From Typha latifolia (Eukaryota > Streptophyta > Magnoliopsida > Poales > Typhaceae): a stretch of 64,000 nt of DNA. Of this stretch, positions 11,385 through 22,873 are shown in pieces. A program made the position numbers and the translations under genes. The notes beneath the pieces are model-generated. The model worked only from the letters and a program-made list of their open reading frames with translations, was not told where the DNA came from and ran no database searches. Position 1 is the stretch's first letter, and each line of letters starts with the position of its first letter. The stretch spans positions 6,324,001-6,388,000 of the forward strand of contig CM034103.1 in the NCBI GenBank assembly GCA_019914945.1, written 5' to 3'.

Positions 11385-11492
11385 CCACCGATCACATTCG
11401 AACATGCCCGGTTGCGTTCAAATGTCGACAAAGAATGTTTTTTGTGTGTTCGAACGCAATCGGGCATGTTCGAACATGATCGGTGGGAATTC
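11380..11492. repeat. foldback: about 45-bp inverted repeat at the A/B LTR junction
   Basis: Left arm about 11380-11424 and right arm about 11446-11492 are reverse complements with about five mismatches, around a loop of about 21 bases. The right arm is the normal family-B LTR sequence; the left arm is an inverted copy joined to the truncated family-A LTR. Confidence 0.8.
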
Positions 11493-12028
11493 ACTAGGAT
11501 TAGGGTTAATTATTATTATTATGGCTTGTTGGCTAGCATCTATAAAGGTATCGATGGTAGTCAAAATTATTATGCTATGAGAATATTAGTTTCTTGCCTC
11601 TCTATCTTCTCTCTAGCCTAATCTCCATTTTCCCTCTTCACCAACCTACCACCTCTACCATTGGCAAGGTCTCTCCTAACTTCTAATCTCCCTCTCTATC
11701 GAGTCCTCCCTCTTCTTTGGGATCTCGACCACTTTTTCCCTTTTGTCTTTATCGCTTAAACAACATCACCCATCCACCCTCATCTCCATTATCATCTATA
11801 ACCCTAACTTTCACTTCACCCGTCACCACCACCTTCATCTACATTATATCATATTTTCATCCCAATTGCAGTTCGAATATGTAGAGATCAGAGAGTTACA
11901 GATCGATTTGACTTGGTTTCATAATTTTCTAACTATAGGAGAATATTTGGTGAATATCTTCGCTTGGTTGCGCGGATTGCTTTCTACAATAAATTCAGAT
12001 CTTGAAAGAATTATTCTATAACCTATCA
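11425..12028 (+). repeat. family-B LTR, 5'-truncated
   Basis: Family-B LTR body (AGGATTAGGGTTAAT, GGCTAGCATCTATAAAGG, then pyrimidine-rich leader) ending CCTATCA. The U3 start is lost at the foldback. Confidence 0.82.
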
Positions 12029-12085
12029 GTGGTATCAAAGCCTATCAATTTGGTACCATAGCCTATCATTAGTATCAGAGCCAGG
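12029..12085 (+). other. tandem primer-binding-site units after family-B LTR
   Basis: Two units of 19 and 21 bp (12029-12047, 12048-12068), each a tRNA-Met binding-site-like core followed by CCTATCA, the same as the LTR end. A final site, TAGTATCAGAGCCAGG (12070-12085), continues into the real tRNA complement. Confidence 0.8.
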
Positions 12086-12104
12086 CGAATCTCAGACCTC
12101 CATT

Positions 12105-12631
12105 AATGGTGGAAACAATAAAGATGACATCAACAAGGAGACCAATGGAGAGCACACCGACAAAGGAAGACTCAATCCATGATAACCCTAACCGTGAGGC
12201 TGATTCATTTGGAGCGACCACGCCAGGACTGAGTCAATAACGTCCATGGGTGTGAACATGGGCTTGGCGGATAAACTTAGGGGCATGTTCTAAACATTGC
12301 TACATAGAGTTGATGCAATGTAGAATGATCATAATGCTTTAAAAGAATATGTCATGAACTGATTGGCTACGTCATCTCCTAGACGAAGATCGGTGCCTCA
12401 AGAAGGACCAGTGGTGGGACCACACCGAACTGATACCCCACAGGTCTAGGAGAGACATGTAGTGTCAATGATCCTCTTTTACCTATGCCTACACATCATA
12501 CCTCACCTCCGATACAAAACTAAAGACCGGCGGTGGTGGAACCTGAGAGGCATGCGGAACGAGTGCGCTTCGTCGATGAAGAGGATTGAAACTTTGAGGA
12601 TGATGTTGATCCCTTCGAAGATGGTCGTGGC
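12105..12631 (+). pseudogene. family-B gag fragment
   Basis: N-terminal gag of family B (MTSTRRPMESTPT-like start near 12124, ELRGMF segment, then the histidine/proline-rich region). Several frameshifts. It breaks at DPFEDGRG and is joined directly to the middle of the next family-B LTR, apparently at a short shared GGCCG/GCG sequence. Confidence 0.72.
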
Positions 12632-13231
12632 CGCGTTCGAACGCGATCGACGGGAAAGTTCTAGAATTAGGATTTCATATTATTTTAAGACTTGTGCTAG
12701 CCTCTATATATATATGGAAGGCAGCCAACTTCATTATGCTATTGGATTATTGATTTTTTACCTCTCTATCATCTATCTACCCTAATCTCCCTCCTCCAAC
12801 TTCACCATCCTTCCACCTCTATCGTTGGCAAGGATTCTCTTAATTTCTAATCTCCCTCGACTATCGAGCCATCCCTCTTCCTTGGGATCTCGACCACTTC
12901 GTTCCCTTCGTCTATATCCCTTAATCAAATCCACTATCCACTTTCATCTCCATACCCATCCATAACCCTAATATCCACTCCACCGTTATCACCACCATCA
13001 CCCACGTTATTCTGTATTTTTGTCCTGCTACAATTCGAATCTGTAAAGGGCATAAATATGAAAGTTGTAGATCAGGAAGTTACGGATCTAACCCAATTCC
13101 TTTCGTAATTTTTTGACTATAGGAGAATATCTGAAGAATATTTTCCCATTGTTGCATGGACTGATTCTTGTAATACATTCAGATCTTGAAGGAATAGTTG
13201 CGTAGCTTATCTTTGGTTATAGATCTTAACA
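12632..13231 (+). repeat. family-B LTR, 5'-truncated
   Basis: Begins inside the palindrome zone, has TATATATATA at about 12705-12715, and ends TTAACA. It serves as the 5' LTR of the long internal region that follows. One extra primer-site unit ending in the same TTAACA (13232-13251) precedes the primer site at 13253-13265. Confidence 0.82.
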
Positions 13232-13289
13232 AGTGGTATTATAGATTAACAATTGGTATCAGAGTAGGCAAACCTTAGACCTACATTAA

Positions 13290-14600
13290 TGATTAAAACA
13301 AGGAAGATGACATCAACAACGAGACCTATAGAGAGCACACCGACAAGGGAAGACTCAATCCATGATGATCCTAACCGTGATGTCGATTCCTTCGGAGCGA
13401 CCACGGCAGGACCGAGTTAACCAACGTCCATGAGTGCGAATATGGATGAACTTAGGGGCATGTTCCATAAATTATGCATAGAGTTGACTCAATTCAAAAG
13501 GATCACAATGATTTCAAGGAATATGTCATGAACCGATTTGATTCGTTATCTCCTCGATGGTGATCGAAGTTTCAAGGACCAGCGGTGGGACCTTAGGTCC
13601 AGGTGCGTCATGCGAGTGTCAATGATCCCCTCTTATCTATGCCCACACATTATTTCCCACCTCCGTTGCAAAACCCAAGACCGACGATGGTGGAATCCGA
13701 GAGGCGTGCGGCACCGTCGCGCTTCGTCGATAAGGAGGATTGGCTCTATGAGGATGAGGTTGATCCCTATGGAGATGGTGATGGATGTGCTCGAGGATTT
13801 AGAGAGGGTGATCCACTTGCACAAAGGTTTAGACCTAAACTAACAATCTTTCGCGAACCCGACAATGCTATTCGAGGGAGAACCGCATGCTTGGACTTCC
13901 CAAAATTCTAAGGTAGTGATCCAATGAATTAGGTGTTTCAAGTTGAACAATATTTTGATTGTCAAGGTACAGCGTAAGATGGAAAACTCCAGATGGCCAC
14001 CATGGTCCGAACAGACATTGATGAGTATATTTATTTTAGGGCTGCGGGATGAGATACAAGCGGATGTTCGTGCTTTATATCCTACTACTCTTGAGGAAGC
14101 TTTTGAGAAGGCCGTGAGGATGGAACAAAAGCATAGAGCTCTAAAGATGACATCAAAAATAAATTGGGGAAATTGAGACGGGCGGATTGTACCTGGAATG
14201 CCAGCTGGAAATTTTGAGGTTTCAAAAACAACGGCTGCGAGTACTTGACCACGACCACCTTTGAGACCTTCTTCCGATGTTAGAGGAGGCACAAGATCCC
14301 CGTTCGAACTCTCACACCTACCCAAGTGGAGGAGCAAAGAGCAAAAGGCCGATCGGGAGTATGATGCTTATCGACGGTGTTGAGGAGGATGATGAGTTGT
14401 TGATGATGGAGAGTGTCCGGAGGAGGTCCATGAGGAGGGCGTGGAGGAAGATATCCAAGCTGAAATATTGATGCATGCATATTTGGGTACCTCCGCGCCG
14501 AAAACGTTACGAGTAGACGGACTCGTTAGAATGCATTGTGTGCACATCCTCACTGATTCGGCGCATGTGTTGAAAATTTAAAGAAGGAAACAAAGATGTG
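13290..14600 (+). pseudogene. family-B gag to protease region (degraded)
   Basis: Starts KTRKMTSTTRPIESTPTRED-like at about 13295. It continues through the arginine- and acidic-rich spacer (about 13690-13850) and the C-terminal capsid helix segment (about 14030-14170, [22 protein letters not shown]). The zinc-knuckle stretch is mostly deleted. A protease remnant LxVHILTDSAHV at about 14530-14570 is broken at the active site. Multiple frameshifts, no expected activity. Confidence 0.72.
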
Positions 14601-14740
14601 CGGCTAGATGGTGTTCGGTCTCACCGATTCCTGTGATGCAGCCTATGACGGGGCTGCCTTGTGCTTATGATTTGGGCTATCTTCTTTAGTTAGAACCAGA
14701 AGGAGATGAGCCTCAAACTAGTTCAGGTACTACCATTGGA

Positions 14741-16058
14741 TTGTCTAATTTATTAGATAATTTTTCTAGACTGTTTGAGGAGCCACAGGAGTTGCCATCG
14801 AGGAGGGTGATGGACCATCGCATAGAGATTGTACCTGGGGCTAAACTGGCGAACGTGAGGCCATATTGGTATCCACATGTGCAAAAAGAAGTTATCTCAA
14901 AAATGGTAGTCGAGATGTTGGAGTAATGTCTCATTCAACCAAGTCATAGCTCATATTCATCCCCTGTGCTATTGGTGCGAAAAAATGATGGGATATGGCA
15001 TTTTTGTGTCGACTATCGGGCACTAAACGCTATTACCGTCAAGGACCGGTATCCCATTCTAGTTATCGAGGAGTTGCTGGATGAGCTTGCAGGGTCGACA
15101 ACATTTATTAAGCTTGACTTGAGGGTCAGGTATCATCAAATTAGAGTTCATCCGGCAGATGTGCAAAATTGCATTCCGGACTCCGGACTGGCATTACGAG
15201 TTTCGGGTGACGCCTTTTGGTCTCAGTAATGCTTCAACTACCTTTTAAGGCCTCATGAATGATATATTTTGGCCTCTCTTGTGAAGGTATGTCTTGGTAT
15301 TTTTTTATGACATTTTGGTGTATAGCTGGACCAAATTGGAGCATTGGCGACATTTGGAGGAAGTGCTGAATTTGTTGAAGCAAAACCAATTAAAGATCAA
15401 GAAGTCCAAGTGCCTATGGGGAGTACCACAAGTGGAGTATTTAGGCCACATCATTTTAGCGAATGGTGTAGCGGTGAATCTTCAAAAGGTTGCATGTCTG
15501 ACTGCTTGCCCTATTCCTACTACTACCACCGGATTGAGAGGATTTTTAGGGCTGACTAGATATTATCGACACTTCATCGCCGAATATGGCAAGATCACTG
15601 CTCCCCTCACTTCTTCGTTGAAGAAAGACTCTTTAGATGGATGGATAAAACCACTTCAGCCTTTAAAAAATTGAAAACAGCAATGACGACGACACATGTT
15701 TTAGCGCTACTAGACTTCACCAAACAGTTCATTGTGGAATGTTATGCGTCGGATGTTGGCATAGGAGCTATATTAATGCGAGGAGGACGTCCCATAGCCT
15801 CTCTTAGTAAGGCTTTGTCACAAAAATCTCAGTAATTATCAATTTATGAGAGAGAGATGTTGGCAATTCTGCATGCGGTAACTAGGTGGAGGCCTTATTT
15901 GATCGATAGACGATTCATTATCCGAATTGATCAAAGGAGCCTTCCATAATTTATGGGACAGCACATACACACTCTGGCACAGTAGTGATGGGTCACAAAT
16001 TGATGGGATATGATTATGAAATCCAATACAAGAAAGGAACAAAAAATTGAGCGGCGGA
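14741..16058 (+). pseudogene. family-B reverse transcriptase and RNase H
   Basis: Reverse transcriptase at about 14800-15480 (LLVRKNDGIWHFCVDYRALNAITVKDRYP; catalytic region FFYDILVY, so the usual second Asp is shifted to Tyr-Asp). Connection domain RGFLGLTRYYRHFI at about 15530-15575. RNase H at about 15690-16050 (IVECYASDVGIGAIL, YEREMLAILHAV, IRIDQRSLP). Stops and frameshifts are scattered through it. It breaks at 16058 where a reversed family-A LTR is inserted. Confidence 0.8.
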
Positions 16059-16871
16059 TATATGTTGTAGCCCAAGAAACGAGCTTTCCAACAAATCTAG
16101 TTTCAGGCGAATCTGAGTTGGGGATCTCGAGATATCGTCGTTTAGTGGACGAATGTCAGGATGCTATGTTTTAGATCCGTGGATGGAGGCACGAGATCCT
16201 AGGTAATGGTGGTTGGTGGAGGACCGGCGTTAATGGGGTGGCACCGGTGGAAAAGTGGTGGTGGAAGGGTTATGGATGATGGAAAGGTTAGGGCAAGTGC
16301 TGGATAGATTGGAAGAAGGGGGAGGAGAGGCCACTCCTAAGGGACTAGGGTGATTGGCCAGTCGAGGGAGATTAGAAGCGGCGTCGCCGGGGATTGAGAG
16401 AACGGGAGCGAAGAAGATGAAGGAGGCAAGGCAAAACTCAATCTCAATAATCAATAATCAATTTGGTTGCCTACCACATCCTTTTATAGGCTAACCAACA
16501 ACTCGAATTAACCCTAAAAACATAATTTTCGTTGACCGCGTTCGAACTCGCCCGACCGCGTTCGAACGCACCGAGTTCGCTCTTCTGGATTTGCGAACGC
16601 GATGCAGGCGTTCGAACGCGCAATCGAATGCGCCTGTCGGTATTTGCGAACGCGATGCAGGCGTTCACAGTGCGTTCGAACGCAGAGTACATTCTCTTCA
16701 CCACGTTCACAATCCCGTTCACAAACTGCGTTCGAACTCACTCCACCCGCGTTCGAACGCGACTTACAGAAAACTTATTTTAATGGAAATTAAACACTAA
16801 AACATGAAATAAAAATACTCCTAAAGTGAATCCATGCTCGAGACGACGTCGGTGAAGTCCGAATCGTATCA
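16059..16871 (-). repeat. family-A LTR, reversed, inner end truncated
   Basis: Ends at 16871 with the family-A terminus (TGATACGATTCGGAC on the minus strand). At 16059 about 180 bp of the U5 end are missing. Comparison with the sister copy at 21240-21400 shows that about 140 bp of host pol are also missing at this site, so it is an insertion followed by, or coupled to, a deletion. No TSD. Confidence 0.82.
16536..16765. repeat. GCGTTCGAACGC palindrome array in reversed LTR A
   Basis: The best-preserved array in the window: many intact or one-off palindromes with GCGTTCGCAAAT half-sites between them. It is open in several frames on both strands, which creates spurious Arg/Glu/Phe-rich frames. 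Confidence 0.9.
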
Positions 16872-18256
16872 GTGACGGATGATCCAGAGCTCCATCTAGA
16901 GTTGGAAAATTGAGGCAGTATACTCCTGGACCGCGGATGCATTCGAGTGCCCGCAAATAATGGATTGCGGCACAAATTGTTGGAGCACCTCCACCATACT
17001 CCAGAGGCTGGTCATGAGGGTGTCTTGAGGACTTATAGGAGGATATCTCACAGTTGCACGTGGCCAAGATTGAGGCGTGATGTGAGGAGTTTTGTCCATG
17101 CTTGCAAAGTCAAAGGGCTAAGGCAACCACATTGAAACTGACCGGATTACTATAGCCTTTACCTATACCAGACCGTGTTTGGGAAGACATTTCTATGGAT
17201 TTCATAGAGGGTCTTCCGCTGGTACGTGGTTATTCTATTATCTTTGTGGTGGTTGACAGATTGAGCAAGTATGCGCACTTTTCGACATTGTCGCATCCGT
17301 TTTCAGCCAAGTCGGTGGCTGAAATTTTTGTTAGAGATGTTGTCAGTTACATGACATGCCACGCATGATTGTCTCGGATCGTGATCGTATATTTATGAGT
17401 GACTTTTGGACTGAGTTTTTCAAATTGTAGGAGACTCGATTAAACTTCAGTTTGTCCTACCATCCATAGACAGACGGCCAAACCGAGGTGGTCAATCGAA
17501 GCATTGAGCAGTACTTGTGGTGCTTTGCTGGAGAGATGCCGAGACAATAGTTGGAGTTCTTACCGTGGGTGGAGTGGTCTTATAACACTACCCACCATAG
17601 CAGTATTGGCATGACTCTATTTGAGCTGGTGTATGGACGCACGGCTCCGACGTTATGCGCTTATGATCTAGTGGCATCTGCAGATCGTACGGAGGTGGAC
17701 TTAGCTTTGATAGATAGAGACGTCACATTGAGGAGGTTGCATGCTCATCTTAAATTTGCTCAAAACCGCATGAAGCAAGTTTATGATCGTAGCCATAGGG
17801 AGCAGGAGTTTGACATCGGCAGTTGGGTGTTTGTGAGGGTGCAACCGTATCGATAGGTGACCTTACGTTCGATGCGAAATTAAAAAGTTAGCACATCGCT
17901 ACTTTGGTCCTTTTCGGGTGTTGGAGCGTATTGGTCTGGTTGCATATCGTTTAGAGCTGCTAGAGTGGTCAAGAGTGCATCTTGTTTTTCATGTTTCATT
18001 GTTAAGAGAGCGCATTGGAGATCATGAGATTGTTGGATCGGTTCTACCGAAGTCATTGAAGGAGATAGAGATCGTAGAGCCAGTTCGAGTACTTGCTAGA
18101 CGTCAACGCCGACATGGCACCAGATTAGAGGTGGAGATTCTAGTTGAGTGGCTTGGCAAGCCATCCGATGAGATGACATGGTAGTTGGAGACTGATATCT
18201 TGCAGCATTTCCTCGACATTTCACCTTGAGGGCAAGGTGGGGGAAGGGTGGTGGGC
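16872..18256 (+). pseudogene. family-B integrase, chromodomain-like tail and polypurine tract
   Basis: HHCC zinc domain at about 16930-17120 (HHTPEAGHEGVLRTYRR; CKVKG for the second cysteine pair). Catalytic core at about 17180-17560 (WEDISMDFIEGLP, VVVDRLSKYAHF, DGQTEVVNRSIEQYL). C-terminal domain at 17551-17860 and 17918-18184 (QVYDRSHREQEFDIGSWVFVRVQPY, HLVFHVSLL), then the chromodomain-like [18 protein letters not shown]. Some stops. A purine tract (about 18228-18250) precedes the 3' LTR. Confidence 0.82.
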
Positions 18257-19008
18257 TGATACACTTAGTTAGGATCTTTCCTTATTACATTAGGTGTTTA
18301 TTTTTATTAAAATAAAATTCCTGTAGGCCGCGTTCGAACGCAGGAGGGGTCGCATTCGAATGCCCTTGCGAATGCCTGCATCAAGTTCACAAATATAGAG
18401 AACACATATGCTGCGTTCGAACGCAATCGATCGGAAAGTTTTAGAATTAGGGTTTCATATTGTTTTAGGACTTATTGGCTAGCCTCAATATATATGTGGA
18501 AGACAGCTAACTTTATTATGCTATTGGATTTTTGATTTCTTGCCTCTCTATCATTTATCTACCCTAATCTCCCTCCTTCCTCTTCACTATCCTTCCACCT
18601 CTACCATTGGCAAAGTTTTCCTAATTTGTAATCTCCCTTGACTGTCGAGTCACCCCTCTTTTTTGAGATCTCGGCCACTTCGTTCCCTTCGTCTATATCC
18701 CTTAATCACATCCACCATCCACCTTCATCTCCATACCCTTCCATAACCTTAACATCCTCTCCACCCATCACCACCACCATCACCCACATTATGTTTTTGT
18801 CCTGCTATAGTTCAAATCTACAAAGGGCGTAAATACAAAAGTTGTAGATCAGGAAGCTATAGATCTAACCTAATTAGTTTTGTAATTTTCTGACTATAGG
18901 AGAATATCTGACGAATATTTTCCCACGGTTGCATGGACTGATTCCTGTAATATATTCAGATCGTGAAAGAATAGTTGCGTAGCTTATCTTTGGTTCTAGA
19001 TCTTAAAA
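18257..19008 (+). repeat. family-B LTR (752 bp), shared by two internal regions
   Basis: Starts TGATACACTTAG after a polypurine tract, as a 3' LTR should, and ends CTTAAAA followed at once by a primer-binding site GTGGTATCAGAGC, as a 5' LTR should. It therefore belongs to both neighbours, as expected after LTR-LTR recombination. Confidence 0.85.
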
Positions 19009-21569
19009 AGTGGTATCAGAGCTTAATAATTACATTATTATCGAAAGGTTATTCGTGGTGGAGGATTTACCGGTTGGGCTAACTTTTGTAGGAGGATTAC
19101 ACGCAGACTTGGGATAGCGGCATATGAAGATTTTGCTACCACATTAAGCAAGATGGTTCGGAGGATGACCGTATTGGAGTACCAAGCAGAATTTGAAAAA
19201 GTTAGTAGTTATTGTGAGCCACCTTGGCTAGAACCAACATTGATGACCACATTCATTACAAGACTGAGAGAGGAGATACGGGCATATATTCGTGCTTTTT
19301 CCTTACCACTCTTGAGGAGGCTTTTGAGAAGGCTGTGAGGATAGAGCAAAAGCATAAGATTCTCAAGATGACAGCGAAAACAAGTTGGGGCAACCGAGAT
19401 GGGCGGTTTGCTCCTAGAACGCCGGCTAGAAATTCTTTAGGTTCAAAGACAGCGGCTGCTAATATTAGGCCACGACCACCTTTGAGGCACAAGACCGCCC
19501 CCCCCCCCGTTCAAACTCTCACACCTACCTAGGTGGAGGAGCGAAGAGCGAAGAGCGAAGGGCCTTTACTTTCGATGTGATGAACGTTTCACTCCCAGTC
19601 ATCGGTGTTCCAAACTGATCGGAAGTGTGACGCTCATTGGCAATCTCGAGGAGGATGATGAGGTTGTTGGTGATGGAGAGTGTTTAGAGAAGGTCCATGA
19701 GGAGGCCATGGAGGAGGGTGCGGAGGAAGATATCCAAACAAAAATATCGATGCATGCATATTCAGGTACTTCCGCATCGAGGACATTGCGGGTCGATGGA
19801 CTCGTTAGAAGGTATTGTGTGCATATCCTCATCGATTCAGGGAGTACACACAACTTTCTAGATGAAAGATTACTGAGGAGATTGGGCTTGGATACTGAAT
19901 TGACTTCGGGGTTTGATATTGCCATTAGAGACGGCACGAAGCTTCAAGTGGAGAGCTTATGTCGCCGAGTTAGTATACGGGTGCAAGGACACAACATCAT
20001 TGTGGACTTGAATATGTTGGCGCTGCGAGGAGTGGACATTGTCCTTGGCACTCAGTGGTTATAGAGTTTGGGACCCATCACATTTGATTTCCGGAGCATG
20101 TGGATGAAATGTAAACACGGAAACAAAGATGGCAGCTTGATGGCATTCATTCTCCGCCGATTCTGCGCGATGCAGCCGATGGTGGGGCTGACTTGTGCAA
20201 ATGATTTGGCCTATCTTCTTCAGTTAGGACCAACAAGAGATGAGCCTCAAATGTGTCCAAATACTACCATCGAGTTATCTAATTTATTAGATAAAATTGC
20301 TGGACTATTTAAGGAACCAAAGGAGTTGGCACCAATGCGAATGGCGGACCATCGCATAGAGATTGTACTCGGGGCTGCACCGGCGAACGTGAGGCCATAT
20401 CGGTATCCACATGTGCAAAAGGAAGTCATCTCCAAGATGGTAGCTGAGATGTTGCAACAAGGCCTTATACAACCAAGTCATAGCTATTACTCATCGCCCA
20501 TGCTATTGGTGCAAAAGAAAGACAAGACATGGCATTTTTGTGTCGACTACCGAGCACTAAATGCTATCATCATCAAGGACCGGTATCCCATTCCGGTCAT
20601 AGAGGAGCTGTTGGATGAGCATATAGGGCGACCATATTCAACAAGCTTGACTTGAGGGCCGGGTACCATCAAATAAGAGTTCACCCGACGGATATGCATA
20701 AAACTGCATTTCGTACTCTGGATGGGCACTACGAATTTCGTACTCCAGGTACTTTTCAAGGCCTCATGAATAATATTTGTCAGCCAATACTGCGAAGGTA
20801 TGTCTTGGTATTCTTTGATGACATTTTGGTGTATAGTAGGACTGAATTGGAGCATTGGCGGCATTTGGAGGATGTGCTGAATTTGTTGAAGCAAAACCAG
20901 CTAAAGATTAAGAAGTCCAAGTGGAATGTGATGCGTCGGGAGTTGGCATAGGAGCTTTACTAATGCAAGGAGTATGTCCCATAGCCTTTCTTAGCAAGGC
21001 TTTATCACAAAAATTTCAGCAATTATCAACCTACGAGAGAGAGATGCTGGTAATTCTGCATGTGGTGACAAAGTGGAGGCCTTATTTGATTGGTAGGCGA
21101 TTCATTATTTGAACTGATTAAAGGAGGCTTCCATACTTTATAGGACAGCATATACACACTCCAGCACAGCAGAGATGGGTCACCAAATTGCTAGGGTATG
21201 ATTATGAAATCCAATACAAGAAGGGAATGAAAAATAAAGTGCCAGATGCACTATCATGCCAACCCGATACCGCCGAGCTGAGCTCGCAGCCTATTCTTCT
21301 CCTACCTTTCCCTTCCTTGACGAGTTATGGTATGCATGTACATTTGACCCAGATGTTTTGAGATTGTTATAGGAGGTGTTGGATGATCCGGAGCACCATC
21401 CAGAGTTGGAGAATCGAGGCAGTTTGTTGCTAGACCGCGGATGCATTCGATTCCCGCAAATGATGGATTGCGGCAAAAATTATTGGAGCACTTCTACCAA
21501 ACTCCAGAGGCTAGTCATGAGGGTGTCTTGACTTATAGGAGGATATTACAGAGTCGCACATGGCCAAGG
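19009..21569 (+). pseudogene. family-B internal region: gag, protease, RT, RNase H, integrase start
   Basis: After the primer site (19010-19022) most of the gag N-half is deleted. Gag resumes at about 19050, the C-terminal capsid is at 19153-19500 and the knuckle at about 19565-19612. Protease at 19627-20064 has an intact-looking [20 protein letters not shown] and QWL segment before a stop at 20062. Reverse transcriptase at 20068-20905 includes FFDDILVY. RT then jumps directly into RNase H at about 20922 (MECDASGVGIGALL). The integrase zinc domain (about 21440-21560, TPEASHEGVL) is cut by unrelated DNA at 21570. Confidence 0.8.
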
Positions 21570-22215
21570 TGGGAGTCCAGTCCTAGACTGATAGAAGAGC
21601 TCCAAGTGGGCTCAAGCCAGAAGTTTCATAATAATTCATCCATGATCCTCAAGTGAAGATCAGCCTTTCTATTTATAAGAGAGAGATACAAGTATGCTTA
21701 GCCCATTACCCAATGTGGGACTAAACTAAAGCAAATGCAATAAGTGAATAAGCAAATAGAGTGGATAACTATATTGAGCCCAGGCCAATACCTTTTGAGT
21801 GGACCAACTTGGCCTAAAGCCCATCAATGTAGGTTCAGCTATAGAAATCTGGTGCATCCGATTGCACTCGAGAGGTCGAGTTAGGTATAGTCGGTGGATC
21901 TTGATTAGGTCCACCCAGTGACTTGAGTTAGGTTTAATCAGCCGAATTGACTGTTGGTTGTGCTCATAATCATATTGCCCACTCCATGGATTAGGATCCA
22001 AGTCAAATGTGTCCTGGTATAAGCAAACTCGACTTAAGTCAAGTATAGGGTTTCAGATCAGGTCCCTTATTTGACTTAATTGAGTCCCCATGTCCGAAGA
22101 TGACTCACACTTGACTTGACCCTTTTGGCTCTTAGGTTCGACCTCAGCTCATGTCTAGCAATTCATCCTAGTCAAGCCCAAGTGCCGAAACTCACAGTTC
22201 CGGGTCATCTCCCTC
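21570..22215. other. unidentified insertion, LTR-like
   Basis: It starts TGGGAGTCCAG in the middle of integrase. On the minus strand it contains a TAGTCCCACATTGGG-like block followed by CTTATAAATAG, a layout typical of plant LTR promoter regions. I found no matching partner LTR or TSD and cannot name the family. Confidence 0.35.
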
Positions 22216-22222
22216 ACCACCG

Positions 22223-22564
22223 TTGAGGATTCCCGATAAGGGATATCTAGTGGCCATGCGTGGTCTTCCTCCATTCAATAGTGGTTTGCACGGTTGTCGA
22301 CTCATCAAAGAACTCTATTTTGACGTCCAAAGAACCTTTCCAACCGTCGGGCTAGCCGGAGGAAACTGTTGCCTTGAAGCCGGACTCTTTGTCATTTCTA
22401 TAGGGATCGAGAAGGATGTGGTTAGCCTTTCGCAGTTTGTTGGTGAGGTCTTTGATGCATGGGAAGATGTGGAGGTTCCCAGGGCTGCTACAATGGTTGA
22501 GTATCCCATTGTAACCGGCGGCGGTTCATTTTGGCTGACCATAGATCAGGGTGTAGAAGCTTGA
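22223..22564 (+). other. unidentified open frame, 113 codons
   Basis: An ATG-started frame that stays open for 113 codons and extends upstream without a stop for some distance. The translation (MRIPDKGYLVAMRGLPPFN...) has ordinary protein composition and no motif I recognise. It lies between an unidentified LTR-like piece and a reversed family-A gag fragment. It may be a captured gene fragment or part of an unnamed element. The opposite strand is also open over 75 codons, which lowers confidence. Confidence 0.3.
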
Positions 22565-22873
22565 TCTTGCTAGTGAAGGTTTTGAACCGGTGGCGGCGGG
22601 TTCATGGTGGTAGACTCGCGTCGGGGAGTCGTCGGTGCATTTTCGATCGCCATGGCTTCTCTTGTCGCTTGTATTTCCCGTATCATCTCTATCATCATCT
22701 GATTATTTGAACGCTAGGCTCCTCCGTATTCAGATTTGGTCGGGAAGTTTCATGGGTGGAAGTTCCCGTAGCCGTTTCCCCCTCCTCTACTGGGGAAATC
22801 TCGTCTTCCTCGTTTCAACGTGCAGCCATGGCTCTGGTTGTCGTGTCCGAGAAATGGTGGCTCTAATACCAAT
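22565..22873 (-). pseudogene. reversed family-A gag 5' fragment and primer-binding site
   Basis: The minus strand shows the gag N-terminal region (MAARxNEEDEISP-like start near 22828, MMIEMIRE-like helix near 22690, proline-rich SPTRVYHHEPAATG-like segment). The primer-binding site TGGTATTAGAGCC is at 22859-22871, just inside the LTR. It is truncated toward 22565. Confidence 0.7.

Noticed and set aside
12029..12085. tRNA gene fragment
   Set aside because: Only the complement of the tRNA-Met 3' end is present, always beside an LTR end. There are no anticodon arms or full cloverleaf, so these are primer-binding sites.
16532..16800. Several overlapping Arg/Glu/Phe-rich open frames on both strands
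   Set aside because: They are by-products of the GCGTTCGAACGC array, which is open in all frames. The same artefact occurs at 4571-4919, 46039-46282, 48184-48450 and 62312-62542.
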